The notes beneath the pieces are model-generated. The model did not search any database. It was given only the letters and a program-made list of their open reading frames with translations, and had not been told where the DNA came from. A program made the position numbers and the translations under genes. DNA of 64,000 nucleotides from Candidatus Pseudobutyricicoccus lothianensis (lineage in GTDB: Bacteria; Bacillota; Clostridia; Oscillospirales; Butyricicoccaceae), in contig CAJFRA010000002.1 in assembly GCA_904419295.1 (NCBI GenBank), forward strand, positions 62,001-126,000, written 5' to 3'. This document shows positions 25,784-34,929 of this stretch, piece by piece (the first letter of the stretch is position 1; the number at the start of each line of letters is the position of its first letter).

Positions 25784-26860
25784 TCAAATATAATTTTGGG
25801 CGCAAAGCAGCTCTGCCAACAGCACAGCGCCGCCGGCAGCTCCCCGCAGGGTGTTGTGGGAAAGGCAGACAAATTTATAATCGTATTGGGTATCGGGGCG
25901 CAGGCGGCCCATACACACCGCCATGCCCTTTTCCAGTTCCCGGTCCAGCTTGGTCTGGGGCCGGTCCGGCTCTGTAAAATAATGCAGGAATTGCTTGGGC
26001 GCCGAAGGCAGCCCCAGCTGCTGGGGCAGGCCCTGGTAGCTCTGCCAAGCCTGCAAGATCTGCTCCATGGTGGGCTTCTGCCGGCAGCGTACGAACACCG
26101 CGGCCATATGTCCATCGGACACCGGCACCCGGAGGCACTGGGATGTGATGTTGATCCCTGTTGCCGGCACGATCTGGCCATCTTGGACAGTGCCCCAGAT
26201 CTTCAATGGCTCCTGCTCGCTCTTCTCTTCTTCGCCCGGGATAAAGGGGTTCACGTTGTCCACCATCTCCGGCCAGGTCGCAAAGTTCTTGCCAGCGCCC
26301 GAGATGGCCTGGTAGGTGCAGGCCAGCACATCGGTGACGCCGTATTGCAGCAGCGGATGGATGGCGGGCACATAGCTTTGCAGGGAGCAGTTGGATTTGA
26401 CGGCGATAAACCCCCGCTCGGTGCCCAAGCGGCGGCGCTGGGCCGGGATGACCCCCGTGTGCTCCGGGTTGATCTCCGGGATCACCATGGGCACGTCCGG
26501 CGTTCCCCGGTGGGCGCTGTTGTTGGATACCACCGGCACTTCGGCTTTGGCATAGGCTTCTTCCAGCTGGCGGATCTCCTCTTTCTTCATATCCACTGCA
26601 CAGAAGACAAAATCCACTTCGCGCTTCATGGCCTCAACGTCCTGGGCGTCTTTCACCACCAGGTCTTTCATATTCTGTGGAACGGGCCGCTCCATCATCC
26701 AGCGGCCTTCCACCGCTTGGCCATAGGTCTTGCCGGCGCTGCGGCCCGAAGCCGCAATGGCGGTGACGGTGAACCAGGGGTGATGCTCCAGCAGCGTAGC
26801 AAACCGCTGCCCCACCATGCCGGTGCCGCCCACAATGCCTACACGATATTTTTTCTCCAT
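25784..26860 (-). CDS. asd: Aspartate-semialdehyde dehydrogenase
   Basis: Asd reduces aspartyl phosphate to aspartate semialdehyde with NADPH, the branch point to lysine, diaminopimelate, threonine and methionine. The 358-aa protein has the NADP motif GIVGGTGMVGQRFATLLEHH (residues 8-27) and the catalytic Cys in VKSNCSLQSY. The sequence resembles the archaeal/fungal-type branch (long form) rather than the E. coli type. The start at 26858-26860 gives the expected N-terminus MEKKYRVGIVGG. A promoter and a structured leader of about 135 nt precede it. Confidence 0.93.
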   Translation of the reverse strand: MEKKYRVGIVGGTGMVGQRFATLLEHHPWFTVTAIAASGRSAGKTYGQAVEGRWMMERPVPQNMKDLVVKDAQDVEAMKREVDFVFCAVDMKKEEIRQLEEAYAKAEVPVVSNNSAHRGTPDVPMVIPEINPEHTGVIPAQRRRLGTERGFIAVKSNCSLQSYVPAIHPLLQYGVTDVLACTYQAISGAGKNFATWPEMVDNVNPFIPGEEEKSEQEPLKIWGTVQDGQIVPATGINITSQCLRVPVSDGHMAAVFVRCRQKPTMEQILQAWQSYQGLPQQLGLPSAPKQFLHYFTEPDRPQTKLDRELEKGMAVCMGRLRPDTQYDYKFVCLSHNTLRGAAGGAVLLAELLCAQNYI

Positions 26861-26994
26861 TGGCTCATCTTCTCCTTTGCCGCATCGTCCAAGGGTCCGC
26901 ATTGGCAGACCCGTGCATCCACTGTCTCTAACAAACAGTCTATGCGTGCGGTGGGCCTACTTGCCTCTGGGCGCAGCAAGATCCGCGCCCGGGC
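26861..26994 (-). promoter_or_regulatory. Structured 5' leader of asd
   Basis: Between the predicted transcription start (about 26994) and the asd ATG the minus strand can form three hairpins: GGGCGC/GCGCCC (26969-26990), GCAT-AG-ACTGT/ACAGT-GG-ATGC (26915-26945), and GGGTC-GC/GC-GACCC (26893-26912). An AAAGGAG ribosome-binding site stays open. The lysine and T-box consensus were looked for and not found. A regulatory leader is plausible but unproven. Confidence 0.45.
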
Positions 26995-27000
26995 AAAAAA

Positions 27001-27030
27001 ATTATAGCACACCTGCTGCCGGCCTTTCAA
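27001..27030 (-). promoter_or_regulatory. Promoter of asd
   Basis: On the minus strand TTGAAA (27025-27030) and TATAAT (27001-27006) with an 18-nt spacer. Confidence 0.68.
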
Positions 27031-27107
27031 GCGCGGCAAGGGCTTTTCTGCCTCTGTGCCGGCGCTATCCCCGGTTTGGCTTTTTCTTTTTTCATCCTTC
27101 TCTTCTC

Positions 27108-27136
27108 TTTCCATTCCCGCCGCAATACAGTATAAT
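27108..27136 (+). promoter_or_regulatory. Promoter of the threonine/serine exporter pair
   Basis: TTTCCA (27108-27113) and TATAAT (27131-27136), spacer 17 nt, 66 nt before the ATG. Confidence 0.55.
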
Positions 27137-27202
27137 GGAAGAGTTAGAACATAGATCAAGTAAGGCGCGGGCAGAACGCCCGCCGGGGAGATGGGGCCTT
27201 TT

Positions 27203-27970
27203 ATGGAAAAATGCGTGGATTATCAGGAATTGTTGGACGTGGCCACCAAAGTTGGCTTTCACTTGCTGGAAAACGGGGCGGAGATCTACCGTGTGGAAGA
27301 TTCCATCCGCCGGATCGTCATGGCTTACGGAGTACCGGAAGTGGATGTTTTTGCCGTGCCGACCACCATCATCGTCACCATCAACCCGCCGGATGCCAAC
27401 ACATTGACCAAGACCAAGCGGCTCTACACCCGTTCCACCGACCTGGACCGGATCTACAAGCTCAACGACCTCTCCTTTGACATTGTGGAGCAAAAGCCCT
27501 CTTTTGAAGAAATCGAGCGGCGATTGGGGGCTATCGTGGGCCGGCCGGATTATAATTTGCTGATCCAGGTGTTCGCCTATGCCCTGGCGGCCTTTGGCTT
27601 CACCCTGTTCTTTGGCGGCACCCTGCGGGATGCCCTGTGTTCCCTGAGCCTGGGTGCCGCGATACGCCTCATCGGCCGCGGCCTGGAGATGTTCCACACC
27701 AACTCTTTTTTCATCAACACCCTGTGCAGCGGCGCCACTGCCCTGCTGGCTGTGTTTTGGTATGAATTGGGGGCGGCCCCCCACATCGATCTGATGATCA
27801 TCGGCGCCATCATGAACCTGGTGCCCGGCGTGGCTCTGACCAACTCCATGCGGGATATCATCGCAGGCGACCTGCTGGCCGGCCTTGCCAAATTGGTGGA
27901 GGCCCTGCTGACCGCCACTGCCATCGCTCTGGGTGCCGGCTTTGTGCTCTCGCTCCACCGGCTGTTTTGA
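27203..27970 (+). CDS. Threonine/serine exporter family protein, large subunit (DUF1212)
   Basis: A 255-aa membrane protein of the ThrE family, which exports threonine and serine. The soluble N-terminal DUF1212 region contains NGAEIYRVEDSIRRI and VFAVPTTIIVTI; four to five hydrophobic segments follow. In Corynebacterium ThrE is one chain; here, as in many Firmicutes, it is split into two adjacent genes. The ATG at 27203 is preferred to one at 27191, which abuts GGGGAG. The second half starts 15 nt downstream. Confidence 0.9.
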   Translation: MEKCVDYQELLDVATKVGFHLLENGAEIYRVEDSIRRIVMAYGVPEVDVFAVPTTIIVTINPPDANTLTKTKRLYTRSTDLDRIYKLNDLSFDIVEQKPSFEEIERRLGAIVGRPDYNLLIQVFAYALAAFGFTLFFGGTLRDALCSLSLGAAIRLIGRGLEMFHTNSFFINTLCSGATALLAVFWYELGAAPHIDLMIIGAIMNLVPGVALTNSMRDIIAGDLLAGLAKLVEALLTATAIALGAGFVLSLHRLF

Positions 27971-27985
27971 TAGGAGGGTCCTACT

Positions 27986-28456
27986 ATGAATATGGGAGAA
28001 ATGCTGCTGGCCATTCTGTTTTCCTATGTGGCCTGCCTGGCTTTTACATTGATCTACAACATGCGGGGCAGGTTCATCTGGCTGGCGCCTTTGGGCGGCG
28101 CCATCTCCTGGTGCGTCTACAATCTATTTGCGTTCATCGGCAGCGACATCGTGCAAAATTTCATTGCTGCCATGGCAGTGACGGTGTATTCGGAGACCTT
28201 GGCCCGGCTGAACAAAGCGCCGGCCACCATGTTCCTCATCGTGGGCCTGCTGCCGCTGGTGCCCGGCGCCGGCATCTATTACACCATGGATTACTGCATC
28301 TCGGGCAACCAGATCGCCTTCCAGCAATCCCTGGTGCACACCCTGGCCGTGGCCGGGGCTCTGACCCTTGGCATCGTGCTGGTCTCCTCCCTCTACCGCC
28401 TGTGGTTCCAGCTGCGGTTCCACCATCGAAAAAAGCGGCAGGCCAAGGGCGGCTAA
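27986..28456 (+). CDS. Threonine/serine exporter family protein, small subunit (DUF3815)
   Basis: A 156-aa membrane protein corresponding to the second half of ThrE. It has four to five hydrophobic segments and the family signature VGLLPLVPGAGIYYTM. RBS GGAGG is just upstream. It surely works with the preceding subunit. The C-terminus is basic (HHRKKRQAKGG). A bidirectional terminator closes the pair. Confidence 0.9.
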   Translation: MNMGEMLLAILFSYVACLAFTLIYNMRGRFIWLAPLGGAISWCVYNLFAFIGSDIVQNFIAAMAVTVYSETLARLNKAPATMFLIVGLLPLVPGAGIYYTMDYCISGNQIAFQQSLVHTLAVAGALTLGIVLVSSLYRLWFQLRFHHRKKRQAKGG

Positions 28457-28484
28457 CTGGGGCCCTTGCCCAAAAGAGAAAAAG

Positions 28485-28515
28485 AAGCCGGTGGGCTGTA
28501 TCCCACCGGCTTTTT
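28485..28515. terminator. Bidirectional terminator between the exporter pair and the V-ATPase operon
   Basis: AAGCCGGTGGG (28485-28495) and CCCACCGGCTT (28502-28512) form an 11-bp stem, with T-rich flanks on both strands. Confidence 0.92.
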
Positions 28516-28534
28516 GCTGTGTATTGGTCTTTTT

Positions 28535-29209
28535 TCAGCCGACCCGCTGTTCCGCAGCCCACTTGCTCTCAATGTTTTGTTCCACCATCATATCCTTGAC
28601 CTTCATCAAACGGGTCAGGTTGCCGCGTTCATTTTCATCCAGCTTCATGGTGATGTAGCGGATGGTCTCCTGCAGCTGGGGGATCATCACATATTCCAGC
28701 GCATTGACGCGCCGGCGGGTCTTCTCGATCTCTTGGGCCAGCAGTTTGACGGTCTTTTCAATCTCCGCCAGGCGGAGCATATCGGTGAGCACATCGAACA
28801 GGGCATAGACTGCGTCGTCCAGCTCGCCGCTGGTGTTGGCAAAGCCATAGGGGTAGATATCCGCTTTGTCATCGGTTTTGGTGGTGATCTCATACAAAGG
28901 CACGTTCACCGACATGATGTTGCGGAAATCCATTTGGATGCCCACGCTCTGCTTGGGGTACAGGAAAGTCTGCTCCAGCATCTCGGGGGACATCACAGCG
29001 CCCGCCGCCTGGAACCCGGCATAGGATTCCATCAAAGCCTGCTCCACCTTTTGGCGCAGCTCTTCGCTGGTGCGCACGATGTCCAGAAACTGCTTCATCA
29101 ATTCATCCCGCTTATCCTTGAGCAGCTTGTGCCCCCGGGTGGCGGTGGCCAGGCGCTTTTTCAGCCGGGTCAGCTCCATGCGCGTGGGGTTTACATTCAA
29201 CCGCGCCAT
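28535..29209 (-). CDS. ntpD: V-type ATP synthase subunit D
   Basis: Subunit D is the central rotor shaft linking the A3B3 head to the membrane ring. The 224-aa protein starts MARLNVNPTRMELTRLKKRL, the family signature, and consists largely of two long helices. RBS GGAGG lies 7 nt before the ATG at 29207-29209; an ATG two codons upstream overlaps it. It is the last gene of the nine-gene operon. Confidence 0.95.
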   Translation of the reverse strand: MARLNVNPTRMELTRLKKRLATATRGHKLLKDKRDELMKQFLDIVRTSEELRQKVEQALMESYAGFQAAGAVMSPEMLEQTFLYPKQSVGIQMDFRNIMSVNVPLYEITTKTDDKADIYPYGFANTSGELDDAVYALFDVLTDMLRLAEIEKTVKLLAQEIEKTRRRVNALEYVMIPQLQETIRYITMKLDENERGNLTRLMKVKDMMVEQNIESKWAAEQRVG

Positions 29210-29236
29210 CTGCATTCCTCCTTCGCGCCTTGGCTA

Positions 29237-30613
29237 TCAGTCTTTTTTGGGGTAGTACTTTTCGATGAGTTCTGGTTTGATGCGCTTCAATTCGGTCTTG
29301 GGCAAAATGGAGAGCAGCTCCCAGCCCAGGTCCAGCGTCTCCTCAATGGTGCGGTCGGTGTCATAGCCTTGGGAAACATAGCGCTGCTCAAACTCATCGG
29401 CGAATTTGGCGTACAGCTTGTCGGTATCCGTCAAGGCAGCTTCGCCCAGGATCGTCATCAGTTCTTTGGCGTCCTTGCCTCTGGCATAGGCGGCAAAGAG
29501 CTGGTTCATAGTGCCCGCATGGTCCTCCCGGGTCTTGCCTTCGCCGATGCCCTTGTCCTTCAAACGGGAGAGGGAGGGCAGCACGTCGATGGGCGGCGTC
29601 ACATCCTTGCGGTACAGCTCGCGTGAAAGGATGATCTGCCCTTCTGTGATATACCCGGTCAAGTCCGGGATGGGGTGGGTCTTATCGTCTTCCGGCATAG
29701 TGAGGATGGGCACCATGGTGATGGAGCCTTCCTTGTCCAGCAGGCGGCCCGCCCGTTCATACATGGTGGCAAGGTCGGTGTACAGGTTGCCGGGGTAGCC
29801 GCGGCGGCCGGGCACTTCCTTGCGGGCGGCAGACACTTCGCGCAGGGCCTCGGCGTAGTTGGTGATATCCGTCAGGATGACCAACACGTGCATACCGCAG
29901 TCAAAGGCCAGATATTCCGCGGCAGTCAACGCCATACGGGGGGTGGCGATACGTTCGATGGCCGGGTCATTGGCCAGGTTCAAAAACAGCACGGTGCGGT
30001 CGATGGCGCCGGTGCGTTTGAAGTCGCTGACGAAGAAATCCGCTTCTTCAAATGTGATGCCGATGGCGGCGAAGACCACGGCGAATTTGGTGTCGGTGCC
30101 CAGCACCTTGGCCTGGCGGGCGATCTGGGCCGCCAGCTGGGCGTGAGGCAGGCCGGAACCGGAAAAGATGGGCAGCTTTTGGCCGCGCACCAGGGTATTC
30201 AGCCCGTCGATGGCCGACACGCCGGTCTGGATGAATTCCGACGGATAATTGCGCGCCGTAGGGTTCATCGGCGTGCCGTTGATGTCCAGGTATTTTTCCG
30301 CCAAGATCTCCGGGCCCCCGTCTTTGGGATGGCCCATGCCGTCGAACACGCGGCCCAACATATCCATGGAGACGCCCAGCTGGGTGCCATGGCCCAGGAA
30401 CCGGACTCTGGATTGGGCCAAATTGATACCGGCGGAGTTTTCAAACATCTGCACCAACGCGTTGCTGCCGTTGATCTCCAGCACTTTGCAGCGGCGCACT
30501 TCGCCGTTGGGCAGCTCGATCTCGCCCAGCTCGTCGTAAGTCACGTTCTCCACGTCCCGCACCAACATCAGCGGGCCCACGACTTCCTGTATCGTACGGT
30601 ATTCCTTGATCAT
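29237..30613 (-). CDS. ntpB: V-type ATP synthase subunit B
   Basis: Subunit B is the non-catalytic nucleotide-site subunit of the A3B3 head. The 458 aa are normal length. Recognisable segments are [40 protein letters not shown] (degenerate P-loop, as usual for B) and [18 protein letters not shown]. It overlaps the A-subunit stop by 4 nt. Confidence 0.97.
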   Translation of the reverse strand: MIKEYRTIQEVVGPLMLVRDVENVTYDELGEIELPNGEVRRCKVLEINGSNALVQMFENSAGINLAQSRVRFLGHGTQLGVSMDMLGRVFDGMGHPKDGGPEILAEKYLDINGTPMNPTARNYPSEFIQTGVSAIDGLNTLVRGQKLPIFSGSGLPHAQLAAQIARQAKVLGTDTKFAVVFAAIGITFEEADFFVSDFKRTGAIDRTVLFLNLANDPAIERIATPRMALTAAEYLAFDCGMHVLVILTDITNYAEALREVSAARKEVPGRRGYPGNLYTDLATMYERAGRLLDKEGSITMVPILTMPEDDKTHPIPDLTGYITEGQIILSRELYRKDVTPPIDVLPSLSRLKDKGIGEGKTREDHAGTMNQLFAAYARGKDAKELMTILGEAALTDTDKLYAKFADEFEQRYVSQGYDTDRTIEETLDLGWELLSILPKTELKRIKPELIEKYYPKKD

Positions 30614-32385
30614 GCCCGTTCACCTCCGGCGGAAATCTGCGCGATCTGCTGCCGGATCTCGGCTTCGATCTCGTTGTACTGCTCTTTGTAACTCTCTTTC
30701 GGCACATCCTTGGCGCGGCCGATGCGGGCCCGGGCCGGGATGTCGAATATCGGCTGCATAGGGGCGCCGTTCTTCAGCGCCTGCTGGGCCACATCGTGGT
30801 ACAGCAAAATCAGCTGCAGCAGCCGGAACTGCTTGTCGATTTCACAATAGGAATCGGTATCGCTCATGGCGTTCTGCTGCAAAAAGTCCTCGCGGATCAT
30901 CTGGGTGGTCTCCATCACCAGGCGGTCTTCCGGCGACAATGCGTCGATGCCCACCAGCTTGACGATCTCATTGAGCTCATTTTCCTGCTGCAGCAGCTTC
31001 ATGGCTTCGTTCCGGTTGTTGATAAAATCGGGGTCGATCTGGTCTTCATACCAAGCCCGCAGCCGGTCGAAATAGAGGGAATAGCTGTTGAGCCAGTTGA
31101 TGGCCGGGAAGTGGCGGGCGTAAGCCAGCGCGCTGTCCAGGCCCCAGAACACCTTGACGATGCGCAGCGTGGCCTGGGAGACCGGCTCCGAAATGTCGCC
31201 GCCCGGCGGCGACACCGCGCCGATGGCCGACAATGTGCCCTCCCGGTTGTCGCTGCCCTGGCAGATCACGCGGCCCGCCCGTTCGTAGAACTGCGCCAGA
31301 CGGGAACCCAGATAAGCCGGGTAACCTTCGTCGCCAGGCATCTCTTCCAGGCGGCCGGACATTTCACGCAAAGCCTCGGCCCAGCGGGAAGTGGAGTCGG
31401 CGATGACTGCCACGCTGTAGCCCATATCCCGGTAGTACTCGGCAATGGTGATGCCGGTGTAGACCGAAGCTTCCCGGGCGGCCACAGGCATATCCGAAGT
31501 GTTGGCGATGAGCACGGTGCGCTTCATCAAGCTCTCTCCCGTGCGGGGGTCCTTCAGTTCGGGGAATTCCCGCAGCACGTCCGTCATCTCGTTGCCGCGC
31601 TCGCCGCAGCCGATGTAGATCACGATGTCCACATCGCTCCACTTGGCCAGCTGGTGCTGTGTCACCGTCTTGCCGCTGCCGAAGGGGCCGGGGATGGCGG
31701 CTGTGCCGCCTTTGGCGATGGGGAAAAACGTATCCACGATGCGCTGGCCTGTGACCATGGGGACAGTGGGCGCCAATTTCTCCTGGTAGGGGCGCTCGAC
31801 ACGCACCGGCCAGCGCTGCAGCATAGTCAGCTCCTTGGCTGTGCCGTCTTCCTGCTCCACCACTGCCACCACGTCTTCCACCGTGAAGCTGCCGGCATGG
31901 ATCTCTTTCACCGTGCCCTGCACACCGCTGGGCACCATGATCTTGTGCTGCACCACGATGGTCTCCTGCACCGTGCCCAACACATCGCCGGGCACCACTT
32001 TGGCGCCGGGTTGCACCAGGGGCTTGAATTCCCATTTGTTCTGCCGGGACAGCGGCGATGCCTGGATACCGCGGGTGATGGTATCCCCCGCCTGTTTGCG
32101 GATCTCTTCCAGCGGGCGCTGGATGCCGTCATAGATCTGGCCGATCAAGCCGGGCCCCAGCTCCACCGACAAAGGCGCTCCAGTGGAATACACCTCTTCC
32201 CCCGTGCCGATGCCTGCCGTCTCTTCATAGACCTGGATGGAGGCCCGGTCCCCACGCATTTCGATGATCTCACCGATCAAATGTTGAGGACCTACCCGCA
32301 CCACGTCGTACATATTGGCGTGGGCCATCCCTTCTGCAATGACCAGGGGGCCCGCCACCTTGATGATCTTTCCTGTATTCTCCAT
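30610..32385 (-). CDS. ntpA: V-type ATP synthase subunit A (catalytic)
   Basis: Subunit A hydrolyses or makes ATP. The 591-aa protein has Walker [18 protein letters not shown] and [17 protein letters not shown]. It also has the long non-homologous insertion typical of V/A-type subunits. The start [19 protein letters not shown] is preferred to a longer frame to 32430. Its RBS is weak (AAAGG, far upstream). A GC-rich 118-nt gap with small hairpins separates it from subunit F, the only real gap in the operon. Confidence 0.97.
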   Translation of the reverse strand: MENTGKIIKVAGPLVIAEGMAHANMYDVVRVGPQHLIGEIIEMRGDRASIQVYEETAGIGTGEEVYSTGAPLSVELGPGLIGQIYDGIQRPLEEIRKQAGDTITRGIQASPLSRQNKWEFKPLVQPGAKVVPGDVLGTVQETIVVQHKIMVPSGVQGTVKEIHAGSFTVEDVVAVVEQEDGTAKELTMLQRWPVRVERPYQEKLAPTVPMVTGQRIVDTFFPIAKGGTAAIPGPFGSGKTVTQHQLAKWSDVDIVIYIGCGERGNEMTDVLREFPELKDPRTGESLMKRTVLIANTSDMPVAAREASVYTGITIAEYYRDMGYSVAVIADSTSRWAEALREMSGRLEEMPGDEGYPAYLGSRLAQFYERAGRVICQGSDNREGTLSAIGAVSPPGGDISEPVSQATLRIVKVFWGLDSALAYARHFPAINWLNSYSLYFDRLRAWYEDQIDPDFINNRNEAMKLLQQENELNEIVKLVGIDALSPEDRLVMETTQMIREDFLQQNAMSDTDSYCEIDKQFRLLQLILLYHDVAQQALKNGAPMQPIFDIPARARIGRAKDVPKESYKEQYNEIEAEIRQQIAQISAGGERA

Positions 32386-32503
32386 GAAAAAAGGCAACCT
32401 TCTTTCTATTAGGCGCAGCCCGCCCGCCAAGGCCCGCGGACAAACACGGGCCCGGCAGCCGGGCTGGCACGGACTCCCGCCCAGCCCTGTGGGGCTTGCG
32501 GGG

Positions 32504-32821
32504 CTACTGTTTTAGAATATCTGCGCCCACGGCCCGCTCCACCGCTTTATGGAGCTCTTTCAAGCCGATGCCCAAAGCCCCTTCCCAAGAGGGGATGGGA
32601 ATGACGGCCACCTGGGGCGTATCGTTATACTGGGCAATATCCCCTTCGATCTGGGCTGCCAGTTGCTCTGTGATGTAGATCACGGCATAGTCCTGCTTGG
32701 CTAGCTCGTGCAGCCGGCTGGCGGCTTCTTCTCCGTCGTTGGCAGAAGCCGTCGTCAGGCCTACGGCCTTGAAGCCCATCACCGTCTGGCTATCGCCGAT
32801 CACGGCCGCTTTATACAACAT
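32504..32821 (-). CDS. ntpF: V-type ATP synthase subunit F
   Basis: A 105-aa subunit F. It caps the central stalk with subunit D. Its sequence [18 protein letters not shown] and the [16 protein letters not shown] segments are typical. The ATG overlaps the end of subunit C by 11 nt. Confidence 0.93.
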   Translation of the reverse strand: MLYKAAVIGDSQTVMGFKAVGLTTASANDGEEAASRLHELAKQDYAVIYITEQLAAQIEGDIAQYNDTPQVAVIPIPSWEGALGIGLKELHKAVERAVGADILKQ

Positions 32822-33815
32822 AAGACTCCCTCAGCCTTTCTACGATCTTCTCGCTGCTCAACCCGGCATTCTTGCCTGCCAAAATGGTGCGCACAGCGGA
32901 AAATTCCGCCTCGTTGGCCAGCAGGTATGCAATGACGGTCTGTTCCCCAAAGGGTACGAACCGGGCCCCGCGGGCATATTCGATCAAAATGTCATCACAG
33001 GCTTTGTCCAGCCGGGCAAAGCCCTCCCCTTCCAAGGCCGCTTTGGCACTTGGCAGGGCTGGCGCCAGCACCGTGCCGGCCAGCGTATGTTCCAGCCATT
33101 CAGGCGTCATACCTTCGGGGTGGTAAAACACTTCCACGGGCACTTTCCCCCCTTGGGAAATGGCTCGCGCCATATAGTCCAGCCCTTTTCCCATGCGGGT
33201 CAACCGCACGGCGGTGCGCAGGTTGTTGCAGTCGATCTGGCGGCTCACATACCCCTGCAAAAAGTCACTGCCCGTCTCCTGGGCCATGGTCAAAGCCTGC
33301 CACTGTTCCGCCCGGTCCAACACCATGTCGCTCAACTGGGGGTCTGCCGTGCGGGCCAGCAGTTCGCTGGCCTCTTCCACAGCCTTTGCCATCACAGGTG
33401 CCATGGCCTCATACTCCTTCTCCCGCATCATCCGCTGGAGTTCTTTGGGCGGGATCAGGGCAGAATCCGAAAGCAGGTGGGAGGGGTCCACATTCTGGGC
33501 TTCCCCTTTGAGCACCGCTTTGATGTTGTGATAATCGTATTTCAGCCGGAATACACCGATGAGTTCCGGCACGGGGATGTGTTCATACAGCAGCTCCGTC
33601 ACCTGCTGCCGCCGGGCGCGGATCACTTCTTCCAGCGCGTTCATATCCCGCCAGTCAAAGTCCGGCCAGCCTTGATCCGTCAGGATCTTGGCCGCCTCTT
33701 CCGCCGAAGCCGCCTCTGCCAAGCGCGTGCGCTGGGCATTGGTCAGCAGCTGCCCTTCGATGCAGCGTATCCGGGCGCTGATGTGCAAATAATCCGTATC
33801 TTTTGTCTTTTTCAA
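32811..33815 (-). CDS. ntpC: V-type ATP synthase subunit C
   Basis: Subunit C (the d-subunit equivalent) is a funnel-shaped, all-helical protein that couples the central stalk to the K ring. The 334-aa length and segments such as SARIRCIEGQLL and LKYDYHNIKAVLKGE fit the family. It is followed closely by F and preceded by E. Confidence 0.93.
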   Translation of the reverse strand: MKKTKDTDYLHISARIRCIEGQLLTNAQRTRLAEAASAEEAAKILTDQGWPDFDWRDMNALEEVIRARRQQVTELLYEHIPVPELIGVFRLKYDYHNIKAVLKGEAQNVDPSHLLSDSALIPPKELQRMMREKEYEAMAPVMAKAVEEASELLARTADPQLSDMVLDRAEQWQALTMAQETGSDFLQGYVSRQIDCNNLRTAVRLTRMGKGLDYMARAISQGGKVPVEVFYHPEGMTPEWLEHTLAGTVLAPALPSAKAALEGEGFARLDKACDDILIEYARGARFVPFGEQTVIAYLLANEAEFSAVRTILAGKNAGLSSEKIVERLRESYVV

Positions 33816-33827
33816 TGGGCTCCCCCC

Positions 33828-34415
33828 TTAAAAGAGGATAGCGGCCACATCTTTTGCCGTTTGCTCCGCCTGGGCGCGCACCACCGCATCCAGGGCGCAG
33901 TTTACCTCCACTTTGCCCTGCCGCAGGATGAACCCGCCGGGGATGGATGCAGTCTGCTGGCTCAAGGTCACCTGGGCGCCGGTCTTTTCCCGTACCATAC
34001 GCACCAGCTCCTGGCCGCACCGGGCCTGGTCCTTCTGGTTGAGCAGCAGTTCGCCGCCGCTTTGGGATACCGCTTGGCTGCACAATGTGCACAGCAGCTC
34101 CAGGTAGGCTTTGTCATCCAAGGAGGTCAAGCGCTGCAATGCCCGGTCGTATGCCTCATCCAGCAGCTGCTGGCGGGCGGCCAGCTGCTGCTTTTTGCTC
34201 TCCAGCAGATCGGTGCGCTGGTTCCGCCGGCGCAGCTCTTCTGCCTGCTGTTTGGCCTGCTGGCGGGCGTTTTCCAAATCGGCCTCCGCCTGCCGCTGGC
34301 TCTCCTCCTGCTGCTGCCGCACTTTTTCATCGGCTTCCTGCAGGATGGCATTGGCTTTGGCTCTGGCATCGGCGAGTATCCGCTCGGCGATAGTTTCGAT
34401 CCCTTTCATTGCCAT
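33828..34415 (-). CDS. ntpE: V-type ATP synthase subunit E
   Basis: Subunit E forms the peripheral stalk with the G-type subunit. The 195-aa protein has a long charged N-terminal helix (AKANAILQEADEKVRQQQEE...) and a globular C-terminus with IPGGFILRQGKVEVN. An in-frame ATG two codons further is possible. It is 12 nt upstream of C. Confidence 0.92.
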   Translation of the reverse strand: MAMKGIETIAERILADARAKANAILQEADEKVRQQQEESQRQAEADLENARQQAKQQAEELRRRNQRTDLLESKKQQLAARQQLLDEAYDRALQRLTSLDDKAYLELLCTLCSQAVSQSGGELLLNQKDQARCGQELVRMVREKTGAQVTLSQQTASIPGGFILRQGKVEVNCALDAVVRAQAEQTAKDVAAILF

Positions 34416-34431
34416 ACCCGCTCACCACCAA

Positions 34432-34929
<498 letters not shown>

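Noticed and set aside
26861..27000. Lysine riboswitch or T-box upstream of asd
   Set aside because: Neither the lysine core nor the T-box sequence (GGTGG-x-ACCGCG) is present; only generic hairpins were seen.
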